NCBI GenBank assembly: GCA_021163905.1
Contig: JAGGTG010000175.1
Coordinates: forward strand, 1 to 14,880
Source: Candidatus Aerophobota bacterium
GTDB lineage: Bacteria; Aerophobota; Aerophobia; Aerophobales; B3-G15
Reading direction: 5' to 3'
DNA length: 14,880 bases
The position numbers and the translations under genes are program-made. The notes below the pieces were generated by a model. It did not search any database. It worked only from the letters and a program-made list of their open reading frames with translations, and was not told where the DNA came from. Below, piece by piece: positions 1 to 6,973 of the stretch (positions are counted from its first letter, which is position 1; every line of letters starts with the position of its first letter).

Positions 1-392
1 CTTTTAAAATTAAAATTGGACAAAATAGTGCACTTTTAAAATTTACCCAACACCAAGGAATCTTCAATTTGCCTAAAATTTGGTTTACAATTTTTAATGT
101 AAGAAGTCGCGATTTTCTGCTGATAACTTAACAGATTTATATGTTCCTCACCTTGAAATGTAAAGCAAATATCCCAATCACACTAAAATCAACGAAAAAT
201 TTTAGTAAAACTCTTTCTGGACCATTAATTTAGAGGATAGGTTAATTTATTTAATTCAAGATGAGGGAGAGTTGCCTGAAGGCAAATACACTATCTACAG
301 TAATTGTCCTAAATTTTAATAACAATTACTGAACATATTAAGGGGGGATTTACTTCGGTTTGAGGTAAGTACTTATTTTAAAAGAGTCTGGT
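1..392. other. AT-rich gene-free stretch
   Basis: I see no convincing gene here. The stretch is very AT-rich, with stops in all frames at short intervals. An 11-base direct repeat (CTTTTAAAATT) occurs at 1-11 and 33-43. A small perfect stem of 5 bp with a TGAA loop lies at 272-285, and a longer inverted repeat at 298-331 is listed separately. The stretch is downstream of the minus-strand dehydrogenase gene, so it should hold that gene's transcription end, but no hairpin followed by a T-run in the minus direction is obvious. Confidence 0.6.
298..331. repeat. 10-bp perfect inverted repeat
   Basis: The arms are CAGTAATTGT (298-307) and ACAATTACTG (322-331), separated by 14 AT-rich bases. No T-run follows on either strand, so this is not a classical intrinsic terminator. 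It lies about 60 bp past the stop of the minus-strand dehydrogenase gene and could be an RNA 3'-end stem or a protein site. The role is unknown. Confidence 0.5.
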
Positions 393-1271
393 TTAATCCA
401 TTCCAGCCATTCGTTGAAGTGCAAGGTATAAAGCCTGGGTTCCTTTACGTCCAGCACCAAGAGCCTGGACAGATACATATAACTGATGAACAAGAGCAAG
501 CCCTGGTAGTGATATTTGCATTCTTTGAGCCTCCTCCAGTGCAATACCCATATCCTTAACGAAGTGATCTACGAAAAACCCTGGTTCCATATCACCTTTT
601 AAAATTCTTGGAGCCAGGTTATCAAGGCTCCAGCAGCCAGCAGCTCCTCCAGAAATTGAGTGAAGCATGGTTTCAAGGTCTAATCCAGCTTTAGTGCCAT
701 AAATAAGAGCCTCTACCATTCCAATCATAGTTCCAGCAATCTGTATTTGATTACACATTTTGGTGTGTTGCCCGGCACCGGGACCACCCTGCAGGATAAT
801 GGTTTTTCCTAACCTTTCCAGGATGGGTTTTGCAGCATTAAAGGCTTTTTCATTCCCGCCAACCATAATAGAGAGTGTGGCATTGCGGGCTCCCACATCT
901 CCACCTGAAACCGGGGCATCCAGAGCTAAAACTTCTTTTTTCTTTAGAGCCTCTGCAATCTCAATAGCCAGACTGGGTTTACTGGTAGTAAAATCAATAA
1001 ATATGGAGCCTGGTTTAATTGTGTTTATAATACCTTCTTTTCCAAAAACAACTTCCCTGACATCCTGGGGATAGCCAACCATAGTGCAAACAAAATCTTG
1101 ATCTTTAGCTACCTCCTGGGGTGAGTTAGCCCATTTGGCTCCAGCATCAATTAGCTCTTTGGCTTTACTTTTGGTTCTATTGAAAACGGTTAAATTATGA
1201 CCTGCCTTAATTAAATGAGCGGCCATTGGTCGTCCCATAACACCTGTTCCTATCCATCCGATATTGCTCAT
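393..1271 (-). CDS. NAD(P)-dependent beta-hydroxyacid dehydrogenase (3-hydroxyisobutyrate dehydrogenase family)
   Basis: A 292-residue cytosolic oxidoreductase of the 3-hydroxyisobutyrate / tartronate-semialdehyde / glyoxylate-succinic-semialdehyde reductase family. Visible features are the N-terminal Rossmann motif GWIGTGVMG (residues 5-13), an NRTKSK stretch after beta-2 that suggests NADP(H) preference, the substrate-loop motif DAPVSGG (118-124), the catalytic Lys in GAGQHTKMCNQ (K171), and a conserved K239 in HFVKDMG. Length is normal for the family. I start it at the ATG at 1271 because GAGGAGG sits 6-7 bases upstream and the family begins just before the Rossmann strand; an upstream ATG at 1301 would add ten unneeded residues. 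The exact substrate cannot be told from sequence. It lies alone on this strand, about 350 bp after the DUF362 gene, with no clear promoter of its own. Confidence 0.9.
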   Translation of the reverse strand: MSNIGWIGTGVMGRPMAAHLIKAGHNLTVFNRTKSKAKELIDAGAKWANSPQEVAKDQDFVCTMVGYPQDVREVVFGKEGIINTIKPGSIFIDFTTSKPSLAIEIAEALKKKEVLALDAPVSGGDVGARNATLSIMVGGNEKAFNAAKPILERLGKTIILQGGPGAGQHTKMCNQIQIAGTMIGMVEALIYGTKAGLDLETMLHSISGGAAGCWSLDNLAPRILKGDMEPGFFVDHFVKDMGIALEEAQRMQISLPGLALVHQLYVSVQALGAGRKGTQALYLALQRMAGMD

Positions 1272-1391
1272 CTTATCCTCCTCGGATAAGCTTTTTCTCA
1301 TCTACAAAAAACTAAAACTTTCCATCTTGAGGAATATGATAGCTAAAGTACGGTAGCCTTTAGTTCTTCGCATTATCATCTTTACCCTTGG

Positions 1392-1586
1392 CTAAAGTTT
1401 TCTGAAACGCTGCAGTTTAAGGATTCTAAAAATTTGATGTTTTCCTCTGTAAAAGGCATGCATCTTCTCCAATCACCTTACCATTCCATGCTCTGATTTT
1501 GGCTCATGAAGCCTATTTGCCACAAGGAGAAAGATCCTCTCCTCAAGATTAAAGTTCACCTTATGCTTTTTAAGAGAGAAAAACAG
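1392..1586 (-). pseudogene. Probable remnant of a DDE transposase (IS1634-like)
   Basis: In the gap between the two minus-strand genes one frame reads LEERIFLLVANRLHEPKSEH, then GMVR, then an in-frame TGA at 1473-1475 where a Trp would be expected, then LEKMHAFYRGKHQIF and on to a second stop at 1392-1394. The pattern V-A-N-R-L-x-x-P-K-S followed by a W-L-E-like stretch resembles the N-terminal part of IS1634-type transposases as I remember them. There is no start codon, no DDE catalytic region and no visible terminal repeat, so this would be a short decayed fragment. The identification rests on memory of the family motif only. A chance open frame is the alternative. The rest of the gap (1272-1391 and 1587-1621) shows nothing I can name. 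Confidence 0.4.
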
Positions 1587-1621
1587 TTAGGCTTTCCTTC
1601 CCCTGTTTATTTAAAATAAAA

Positions 1622-2728
1622 TTAAATTTCAACTAATTTATATTCCCTTGTTCCAAGGCCTAATTCCTGAGCATAGTTAATTTGTAGCTGGGCATCTACA
1701 TTAGGATATAAAGCTTTAAATTTATCCTCTCCAGCTACAAAAGAGCTCTTTAAAGCTGTATCTTTTAGTCCCTGTTGTGCATTTACCAAATCTAACGAAG
1801 CCTGCTCAATGGCAACCGGATCCTTGGAAGCTAATATACCCACATCAGGTACTATATTAGCATCACTCCAGGAGGCACAGTCACAGTCCGGGGTAATATT
1901 TATTAGGAAACTAAAGAACCCAACTTTTTCCTTTTTATCCTTTAAAACTGCATAGGTATACTCAACCATTTTTTCATGTAAGTTCCTGGTTGATTCATTC
2001 CACATAATAGATATAGCACCTGTTGGGCAGGTTGTCACACATTCCATACAACCTATACATTTATCAGGATGTATATGTGACTTTTTATTTTCAATAGTTA
2101 TGGCATTTGCAGGACACCACCTCTTACAGGTTGCACATCCGATACATTTATCCTCATTAACAGATGGAAGAACACTGGCATGCATCATCTGTTTTCCTGC
2201 AGGACTGGCTATTCCCATTCCTACATTTTTCATTGTTCCACCAAAGCCAGTTCCACCATGTCCTTTGAAATGAGTTACAACAATGAGGGCATCAGCGTAA
2301 TAAACTTCATTACTAATCTTAGCTGACTTTATATGTTTTTTGTTGATCTCAACTTCTGTAAAACTTTTACCTCTTAAGCCATCGGCAATGATAATTGGCG
2401 CTCCAATACTGGCATAAGAAAAACCATTGGAAATAGCTGTATTTATATGGTCCACTGCGTTTTTTCTCGATCCACGGTAAAGAGTATTAGCGTCCGTTAA
2501 AAATGGCTTTCCTCCACTCTTTTTAACTTGTTCTACAATTTGTCTAACATAAATTGGTCTGATGAAAGCGGTATTTCCCTTTTCACCAAAGTGAAGCTTA
2601 ATAGCAACCAAATCCCCCTCATTAATAATTTTATCAAAACCTGCTCTCTTAAAAAGCTTATTTACCTTATTTAACAGGCTACTCTCTCTGGAATTAGACC
2701 TCATATTTGCAAAATAAACCTCGCTCAT
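1622..2728 (-). CDS. DUF362 domain protein with two 4Fe-4S ferredoxin clusters
   Basis: A 368-residue soluble iron-sulfur protein. The N-terminal part (about 1-185) is the DUF362 region, with LHFGEKGN, a TDANTLYRGSR stretch and the conserved HFKGHGGTGFGGTMKNVGMG segment. A bacterial dicluster ferredoxin module follows, with two CxxCxxCxxxCP motifs (Cys 195/198/201/205 and 224/227/230/234), then a C-terminal DUF362 part. No signal peptide or membrane segment is seen. The family is common in anaerobes and is annotated as ferredoxin or iron-sulfur protein; its reaction is not established. The start at 2728 is chosen because GAGGAG ends 8 bases upstream; GTG codons at 2731 and 2734 are too close to it. 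It is divergent from hisH and has its own promoter at 2761-2789. Confidence 0.88.
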   Translation of the reverse strand: MSEVYFANMRSNSRESSLLNKVNKLFKRAGFDKIINEGDLVAIKLHFGEKGNTAFIRPIYVRQIVEQVKKSGGKPFLTDANTLYRGSRKNAVDHINTAISNGFSYASIGAPIIIADGLRGKSFTEVEINKKHIKSAKISNEVYYADALIVVTHFKGHGGTGFGGTMKNVGMGIASPAGKQMMHASVLPSVNEDKCIGCATCKRWCPANAITIENKKSHIHPDKCIGCMECVTTCPTGAISIMWNESTRNLHEKMVEYTYAVLKDKKEKVGFFSFLINITPDCDCASWSDANIVPDVGILASKDPVAIEQASLDLVNAQQGLKDTALKSSFVAGEDKFKALYPNVDAQLQINYAQELGLGTREYKLVEI

Positions 2729-2760
2729 CACCACTACTCCTCATTTTTTGTTTTGCTAAG

Positions 2761-2789
2761 ATTATAGAAAAATTAATGAGACTGCGCAA
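2761..2789 (-). promoter_or_regulatory. Predicted sigma-70 promoter of the DUF362 gene
   Basis: Read on the minus strand, a perfect TATAAT (plus coordinates 2761-2766) is preceded at 17 bp by TTGCGC (2784-2789), which keeps only the TTG of a -35 box. Transcription would begin near 2754, leaving a leader of about 25 bases that contains the GAGGAG ribosome site. Confidence 0.55.
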
Positions 2790-2835
2790 GGTAAGATATA
2801 TACACCCAGACTGTCCAGGAGAAATTTTCCTGAAA

Positions 2836-2867
2836 GATGAAGTTCATCAAAGGTTACACTACGTAGT
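2836..2867. repeat. Two palindromes in the DUF362-hisH divergent gap
   Basis: GATGAA-G-TTCATC (2836-2848) is a 13-base palindrome with a single central base, and ACTACGTAGT (2858-2867) is a perfect 10-base palindrome. They lie between the two divergent transcription units, upstream of both predicted promoters, and could be repressor or activator sites. No known operator is recognised. Confidence 0.35.
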
Positions 2868-2967
2868 TTATTCGGTCACATTTTAATGACCCACCGGTAC
2901 CTTTTTGATTATATTTTAGATATTTAATGCGATAACTTGATTTTCCTTTCATTTTTTGTATTCTTAC

Positions 2968-2973
2968 TATAAT
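2968..2973 (+). promoter_or_regulatory. Predicted -10 box of the hisH-purL operon promoter
   Basis: A perfect TATAAT lies 26 bases before the hisH ATG. No good -35 hexamer is found 16-18 bases upstream. Transcription starting near 2980 would leave a very short leader of about 20 bases, which would lose most of the AAGGAA (2978-2983) that is the only ribosome-site-like sequence. Translation of hisH may therefore start from a nearly leaderless message. Confidence 0.4.
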
Positions 2974-2999
2974 TACCAAGGAATATTAATTTTAAAATT

Positions 3000-3638
3000 A
3001 TGATGTATAAAGATTCTAAAATAGTGGTGATTGACTATGGAATGGGCAATCTCGGAAGTGTAGAAAAGGCCTTAAAAAAAGTTGGATGTGATGTGTTGAT
3101 AAGTGACAATTCTTCTGTAATTGAGATGGCCAGAGGGCTTGTTCTACCAGGAGTTGGGTCCTTTAGAGATTGCATGCTAAATCTTGAAAAACATAACTTA
3201 ACCGGTCCTATACGTAAGTTTATCTCATCTGGACGTCCTTTTCTGGGAATATGTCTCGGGATGCAGGTTCTCTTTAGCGGAAGCGAAGAATTTGGATATA
3301 CCAATGGTCTCGATGTATTAAAGGGAAGGGTTGTTCCTTTCCCGGCAGATTCCGGGCTAAAAATACCCCATATGGGTTGGAATCAAATAAAGATAAAAAA
3401 AAGAGCGCCACTTTTAAGAGATATTCCAGATGGCTCTTATTTTTACTTTGTTCATTCTTACTACGTGATCCCAGAAGATAAGGATATTATTGCTACCACA
3501 ACTTGGTATGGAGTAGAATTTACCTCAAGCATCTGGAAAGATAACATTTTTGCCTGTCAATTTCACCCTGAAAAATCTCAAAGATTGGGCTTGAGCATAT
3601 TAAAGCTATTTGGAGAAGTCACCAAAAATGCTGGCTAA
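3000..3638 (+). CDS. hisH: Imidazole glycerol phosphate synthase, glutaminase subunit
   Basis: A 212-residue class-I glutamine amidotransferase that hydrolyses glutamine and passes ammonia to HisF for closure of the imidazole ring in histidine synthesis. Visible features are the start motif VIDYGMGN (9-16), the oxyanion-strand segment LVLPGVGSF (48-55), the nucleophile Cys85 in GICLGMQ, PHMGWN (123-128) typical of HisH, YFVHSYY (149-155), and the His189/Glu191 pair in FHPEKS completing the triad. Length is normal. Two consecutive ATG codons begin at 3000 and 3003; the nearest purine-rich site is 16-19 bases upstream, which is poor. It is the first gene of the operon, and its end overlaps hisF by 11 bp. 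Confidence 0.95.
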   Translation: MMYKDSKIVVIDYGMGNLGSVEKALKKVGCDVLISDNSSVIEMARGLVLPGVGSFRDCMLNLEKHNLTGPIRKFISSGRPFLGICLGMQVLFSGSEEFGYTNGLDVLKGRVVPFPADSGLKIPHMGWNQIKIKKRAPLLRDIPDGSYFYFVHSYYVIPEDKDIIATTTWYGVEFTSSIWKDNIFACQFHPEKSQRLGLSILKLFGEVTKNAG

Positions 3639-4386
3639 ACGAATAATTCCCTGCCTTGATGTGATGGGGGGAAGAGTGGTAAAGGGGATCAATTTTGTTA
3701 AACTTCGAGATGCCGGAGATCCAGTGGAAAATGCCAAGGTTTATGAGAGGGAAGAAGCCGATGAGTTAACTTTTCTGGATATAACTGCTTCTCATGAAAG
3801 AAGAGATATAATGATAGATGTTGTAGAACGCACAGCTCGTGAAGTTTTTATGCCTCTTACCGTAGGGGGAGGAATAAGAGATTTAGAAGATATCCGCCTT
3901 CTTCTTAAGGCAGGGGCCGACAAGGTTTCCATAAATACAGCAGCTGTGAAAGATCCTTCTCTTGTAGAGAAGGCATCCAGAAAATTTGGAAGCCAGTGTA
4001 TTGTTGTAGCTATTGATGCTAAGAAAAAAACTGCCTCTTGCTGGGAGGTTTATATTTATGGAGGTAGAGTTTCAACAGGTATTGATGCTGTTTGGTGGGC
4101 TAAAAAAGTGGTAGATTTAGGAGCCGGGGAGATTCTTTTAACCAGTATGGATAAAGACGGAACCGAGGATGGGTATGATATCGAACTTACCAGAACTATA
4201 GTTCGTGCTGTTAATGTTCCAGTGATTGCCTCAGGTGGTGCGGGAACTCTGGAGCATTTTTATGAGGTTTTCCAGGAAGCAGGAGCTGATGCAGCTCTTG
4301 CTGCATCAGTATTTCATTATAAAAAATATACTATCAGGCAGGTTAAAGAATACCTTGCCAGAAAAAACATTGTGGTCAGACTATAA
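3628..4386 (+). CDS. hisF: Imidazole glycerol phosphate synthase, cyclase subunit
   Basis: A 252-residue TIM-barrel enzyme that uses HisH-derived ammonia to convert PRFAR to imidazole glycerol phosphate plus AICAR. Visible features are the N-terminal MLAKRIIPCLDV with general-acid/base Asp11, LDITAS, the phosphate-binding VGGGIRD, SINTAAV, the second catalytic Asp130 in VAIDAKK, LLTSMDKDGT, SGGAG and the C-terminal AALAASVFH. It closely follows the HisF pattern over its whole length, so it is the biosynthetic enzyme and not a sugar-amidation relative. I start at the ATG at 3628, where the family begins, with GGAGAAG at 3612-3618; a TTG at 3610 would add six residues. The rest of the his pathway is not in this window. 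The AICAR product links it to the purine genes downstream. Confidence 0.96.
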   Translation: MLAKRIIPCLDVMGGRVVKGINFVKLRDAGDPVENAKVYEREEADELTFLDITASHERRDIMIDVVERTAREVFMPLTVGGGIRDLEDIRLLLKAGADKVSINTAAVKDPSLVEKASRKFGSQCIVVAIDAKKKTASCWEVYIYGGRVSTGIDAVWWAKKVVDLGAGEILLTSMDKDGTEDGYDIELTRTIVRAVNVPVIASGGAGTLEHFYEVFQEAGADAALAASVFHYKKYTIRQVKEYLARKNIVVRL

Positions 4387-4407
4387 AGTTAGACTGCAAA
4401 GGAAGAA

Positions 4408-5964
4408 GTGGTGTTTTATAAATCTTATAGGGAGATAGTGGCTGTTCTTGATTTTGGTTCCCAGTATAATCAGCTTATTTTAAGAAGAATTAGGGAAAGC
4501 AGGGTTTACTGTGAACTATTTCCCTATAATATTTCCCCTTCGGAGCTTTCACTGTACAGACCAAAGGGAATTGTCCTGTCCGGGGGACCCTCCAGTGTGA
4601 ATGATAGTAAAGCCCCCTTTCCCCACCCTGAGATTTTAAAGATGGGAATTCCTATTCTTGGTATTTGTTATGGAATGCAAGTTATGGCTCATCTTCTGGG
4701 AGGAAAGGTTGCCCCTTCTCCAAAAAGAGAGTATGGAGCAGGTGAGCTCAGGGTTAAAAATCACGATGAGCTATTTTATGGACTTTCTGATAATCTTAAG
4801 GTATGGATGAGTCATGGAGATCAGGTGGTAAAACTTCCCTCAGGATTTGAAGTTCTTGCTTCCACACAGAACTGTCCTTATGCCAGTATCAGGGATAAGA
4901 GGAGAAATTTTTATGCAGTTCAATTTCATCCAGAAGTTGCACACACTCCTCAGGGTAAAAAAATAATTCAGAATTTTCTTTTTCGCGTTTGTAGTTGCTC
5001 GGGCACCTGGACTGCAAGTTCCTTTATCGATTATTCGGTAAAAAAGATAAGAGAAAAAGTAGGAAAGGGAAAAGTGATATGTGCATTAAGTGGAGGAGTT
5101 GATTCTTCGGTTACCGCTATGCTGGTATCCAGAGCAGTAGGTGACAGGTTGACGTGTGTTTTTGTAAATAATGGACTTCTGCGAGAAGGGGAGGTGGAAG
5201 ATGTAATTAGAACTTTTAGAGACCGTTTTCACTTTAACCTGAGGTACGTTGATGCAGAGGATAAATTTCTTAAAGCACTGAAAGGTGTTAGGAATCCGGA
5301 GAAAAAAAGAAAGATAATAGGCAACAAGTTTATTGAAGTATTCACTGAAGAGGCTAAAAAGTTAGGGAAGATAGATTTTTTAGCCCAGGGTACTCTTTAT
5401 CCAGATGTAATTGAATCTCGTTCAGCTAAGGGTGGTCCTTCATCTACTATAAAGTCACACCATAATGTAGGAGGACTTCCTGAAATTATGCAACTTAAAT
5501 TGCTGGAGCCTCTCAAGGATCTATTTAAGGATGAAGTTAGAGCTGTTGGTAGAAAGCTTGGTCTTCCCGAAAGAATAGTTAATCGTCAGCCTTTCCCGGG
5601 TCCTGGTTTAGGGGTGAGGATTTTAGGGGAGATTACACGCTCCCGTTTGAGGATCCTGCGCCAGGCAGATACCATTGTAACAGAAGAGATGGAAAATTAT
5701 GAAGAAAAGTCAAGGATATGGCAATCTTTCCCTGTACTTTTACCTGTGAGAAGTGTGGGGGTAATGGGGGATTACCGAACCTATGAGTATACAATTGCCC
5801 TAAGAGTGGTTACCAGTCAGGACGGAATGACCGCAGATTGGATGAGATTACCATACGATCTTCTCGATAAAATCTCTCGCAGGATAATTAATGAAGTTAA
5901 GGGAATAAATAGAGTTGTTTATGATATAACTTCCAAGCCACCTGGCACCATTGAGTGGGAGTAG
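4408..5964 (+). CDS. guaA: GMP synthase (glutamine-hydrolysing)
   Basis: Cytosolic enzyme converting XMP, ATP and glutamine to GMP. It has 518 residues, normal for the one-chain bacterial form. Order: an N-terminal class-I amidotransferase domain with LDFGSQYNQ (14-22), nucleophile Cys87 in GICYGMQ and His174/Glu176 in FHPEV; an ATP-pyrophosphatase domain with the P-loop SGGVDS (228-233); and a C-terminal dimerisation domain with QPFPGPGLGVR and the terminal KPPGTIEWE. The start is a GTG. Adjacent GTG codons lie at 4408 and 4411; AAGGA at 4399-4403 is 4 bases from the first and 7 from the second, so 4411 may be the true one. It follows hisF after 21 bp and precedes purS by 53 bp, in the same direction and without a terminator. 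Confidence 0.96.
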   Translation: MVFYKSYREIVAVLDFGSQYNQLILRRIRESRVYCELFPYNISPSELSLYRPKGIVLSGGPSSVNDSKAPFPHPEILKMGIPILGICYGMQVMAHLLGGKVAPSPKREYGAGELRVKNHDELFYGLSDNLKVWMSHGDQVVKLPSGFEVLASTQNCPYASIRDKRRNFYAVQFHPEVAHTPQGKKIIQNFLFRVCSCSGTWTASSFIDYSVKKIREKVGKGKVICALSGGVDSSVTAMLVSRAVGDRLTCVFVNNGLLREGEVEDVIRTFRDRFHFNLRYVDAEDKFLKALKGVRNPEKKRKIIGNKFIEVFTEEAKKLGKIDFLAQGTLYPDVIESRSAKGGPSSTIKSHHNVGGLPEIMQLKLLEPLKDLFKDEVRAVGRKLGLPERIVNRQPFPGPGLGVRILGEITRSRLRILRQADTIVTEEMENYEEKSRIWQSFPVLLPVRSVGVMGDYRTYEYTIALRVVTSQDGMTADWMRLPYDLLDKISRRIINEVKGINRVVYDITSKPPGTIEWE

Positions 5965-6017
5965 ATTAATATTACATTTGAAGTATATCTGGCAGTTAAT
6001 GCAAGGGAGAGATAGTT

Positions 6018-6269
6018 ATGTTTAAAGTTAAAATTTATATCAGTTTAAAGGAAGGAGTTGCAGATCCTCAGGGGATAACCATTAAGAACGCCCTTGATTC
6101 TCTTGGCTATTCAGGGGTTGAGAGGGTAAGGTATGGAAAATACCTTCAGGTATATTTAAAAAATTCTGATAAGAAAAAGCTACAGAAAAAAATAGATGAT
6201 ATGTGCAAAAAGATTCTTGTAAACCCGGTTATTGAAAGTTACGAATATGAAATAGAGGAGGTTAAATGA
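6018..6269 (+). CDS. purS: FGAM synthase small subunit PurS
   Basis: An 83-residue protein of the PurS family. It is the non-catalytic bridge that docks PurQ onto small-type PurL in the three-part FGAM synthase (FGAR + ATP + glutamine to FGAM). Seen: the N-terminal strand FKVKIYISLKEGVADPQG, the helix IKNALDSLGYSGVE, and a conserved NPVIESYE near the C-terminus that forms the last strand. Length is typical (about 80-85). GGGAG lies 8 bases before the ATG. Its stop overlaps the purQ start in an ATGA, which suggests translational coupling and fixed stoichiometry. Confidence 0.92.
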   Translation: MFKVKIYISLKEGVADPQGITIKNALDSLGYSGVERVRYGKYLQVYLKNSDKKKLQKKIDDMCKKILVNPVIESYEYEIEEVK

Positions 6270-6973
6270 AATTCGGTGTTGTTGTTTTTCCGGGTTCTAA
6301 CTGTGATTATGATTGTTATTACGTGATAAAGAGGGTAATAGGGGAGAGCGTTGATTTTATATGGCACAAAAGTAGCAATCTCAAAGGATATGATTGTATT
6401 GTTCTTCCCGGTGGATTTTCCTATGGGGATTATCTTCGTACAGGAGCTATTGCCCGCTTCAGTCCAATAATGAAAGAGGTGATTGAATTTTCTAAAAATG
6501 GAGGATTGGTTATAGGAATATGCAATGGGTTTCAAGTTTTACTTGAAGCAGGTCTTCTTCCGGGGGCTATGAGAAAAAACAGGGATCTCCTTTTCATTTG
6601 CAGGTATGTATATGTACGGGTTGAGAATTCTGATACTCCTTTTACCAGACTTTTCCATAAAGGACAGGTTCTGCACATTCCTGTTGCTCATTTTGAGGGA
6701 AACTACTACATTGATCCTCAAAGTCTTTCCAGATTAAAGATGAATAGCCAGGTAGTTTTTCGTTACTGCAGCAAGGATGGAGAAGTTGCCGATGAGTTTA
6801 ATCCCAATGGTTCTGTTTATGCTATTGCCGGGATATGCAATGAAAGAGGAAATGTTCTTGGAATGATGCCTCATCCTGAACGATGTTCGGAATCCATACT
6901 TGGATCCGAGGATGGAAAACTTATATGGCAGTCCATAGTTAAATCAATAAATGAGAGGCTGGCTAAAGAATGA
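6266..6973 (+). CDS. purQ: FGAM synthase glutaminase subunit PurQ
   Basis: A 235-residue class-I glutamine amidotransferase supplying ammonia to PurL. Seen: the N-terminal VVVFPGSNCDYD (5-16), VLPGGFSYGDYLR (46-58) carrying the oxyanion-hole region, nucleophile Cys86 in GICNGFQVL, HFEGNYY (142-148), and His203/Glu205 in MMPHPER. Length is normal for the separate PurQ found with small PurL. A strong GAGGAGG precedes the ATG by 4 bases. It overlaps purS and purL by 4 bp each (ATGA), so the three FGAM synthase subunits are translationally linked. Confidence 0.95.
   Translation: MKFGVVVFPGSNCDYDCYYVIKRVIGESVDFIWHKSSNLKGYDCIVLPGGFSYGDYLRTGAIARFSPIMKEVIEFSKNGGLVIGICNGFQVLLEAGLLPGAMRKNRDLLFICRYVYVRVENSDTPFTRLFHKGQVLHIPVAHFEGNYYIDPQSLSRLKMNSQVVFRYCSKDGEVADEFNPNGSVYAIAGICNERGNVLGMMPHPERCSESILGSEDGKLIWQSIVKSINERLAKE

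Noticed and set aside
1..43. Mobile-element end, from the 11-base direct repeat and gtgcac motif
   Set aside because: No inverted partner, target duplication or transposase is adjacent. The repeat is simple AT-rich sequence.
209..319. Open frame ending in DEGELPEGKYTIYSNCPKF
   Set aside because: The composition looks protein-like, but it is only 36 codons between stops, has no start codon or ribosome site, and matches no family I know. It may be a gene remnant but cannot be supported.
760..1074. Plus-strand 104-codon frame opposite the dehydrogenase gene
   Set aside because: It is the antisense shadow of a well-identified gene, with no ribosome site and unlikely composition.
1343..1363. CTAAAG / CTTTAG inverted repeat as a terminator
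   Set aside because: The stem has six weak pairs with a nine-base loop and no T-run on either strand.
3000..4386. hisH/hisF as the sugar-amidation pair found in surface-polysaccharide clusters
   Set aside because: HisF follows the biosynthetic enzyme closely over its whole length, both catalytic Asp are present, and the neighbours are purine genes with no sugar genes.
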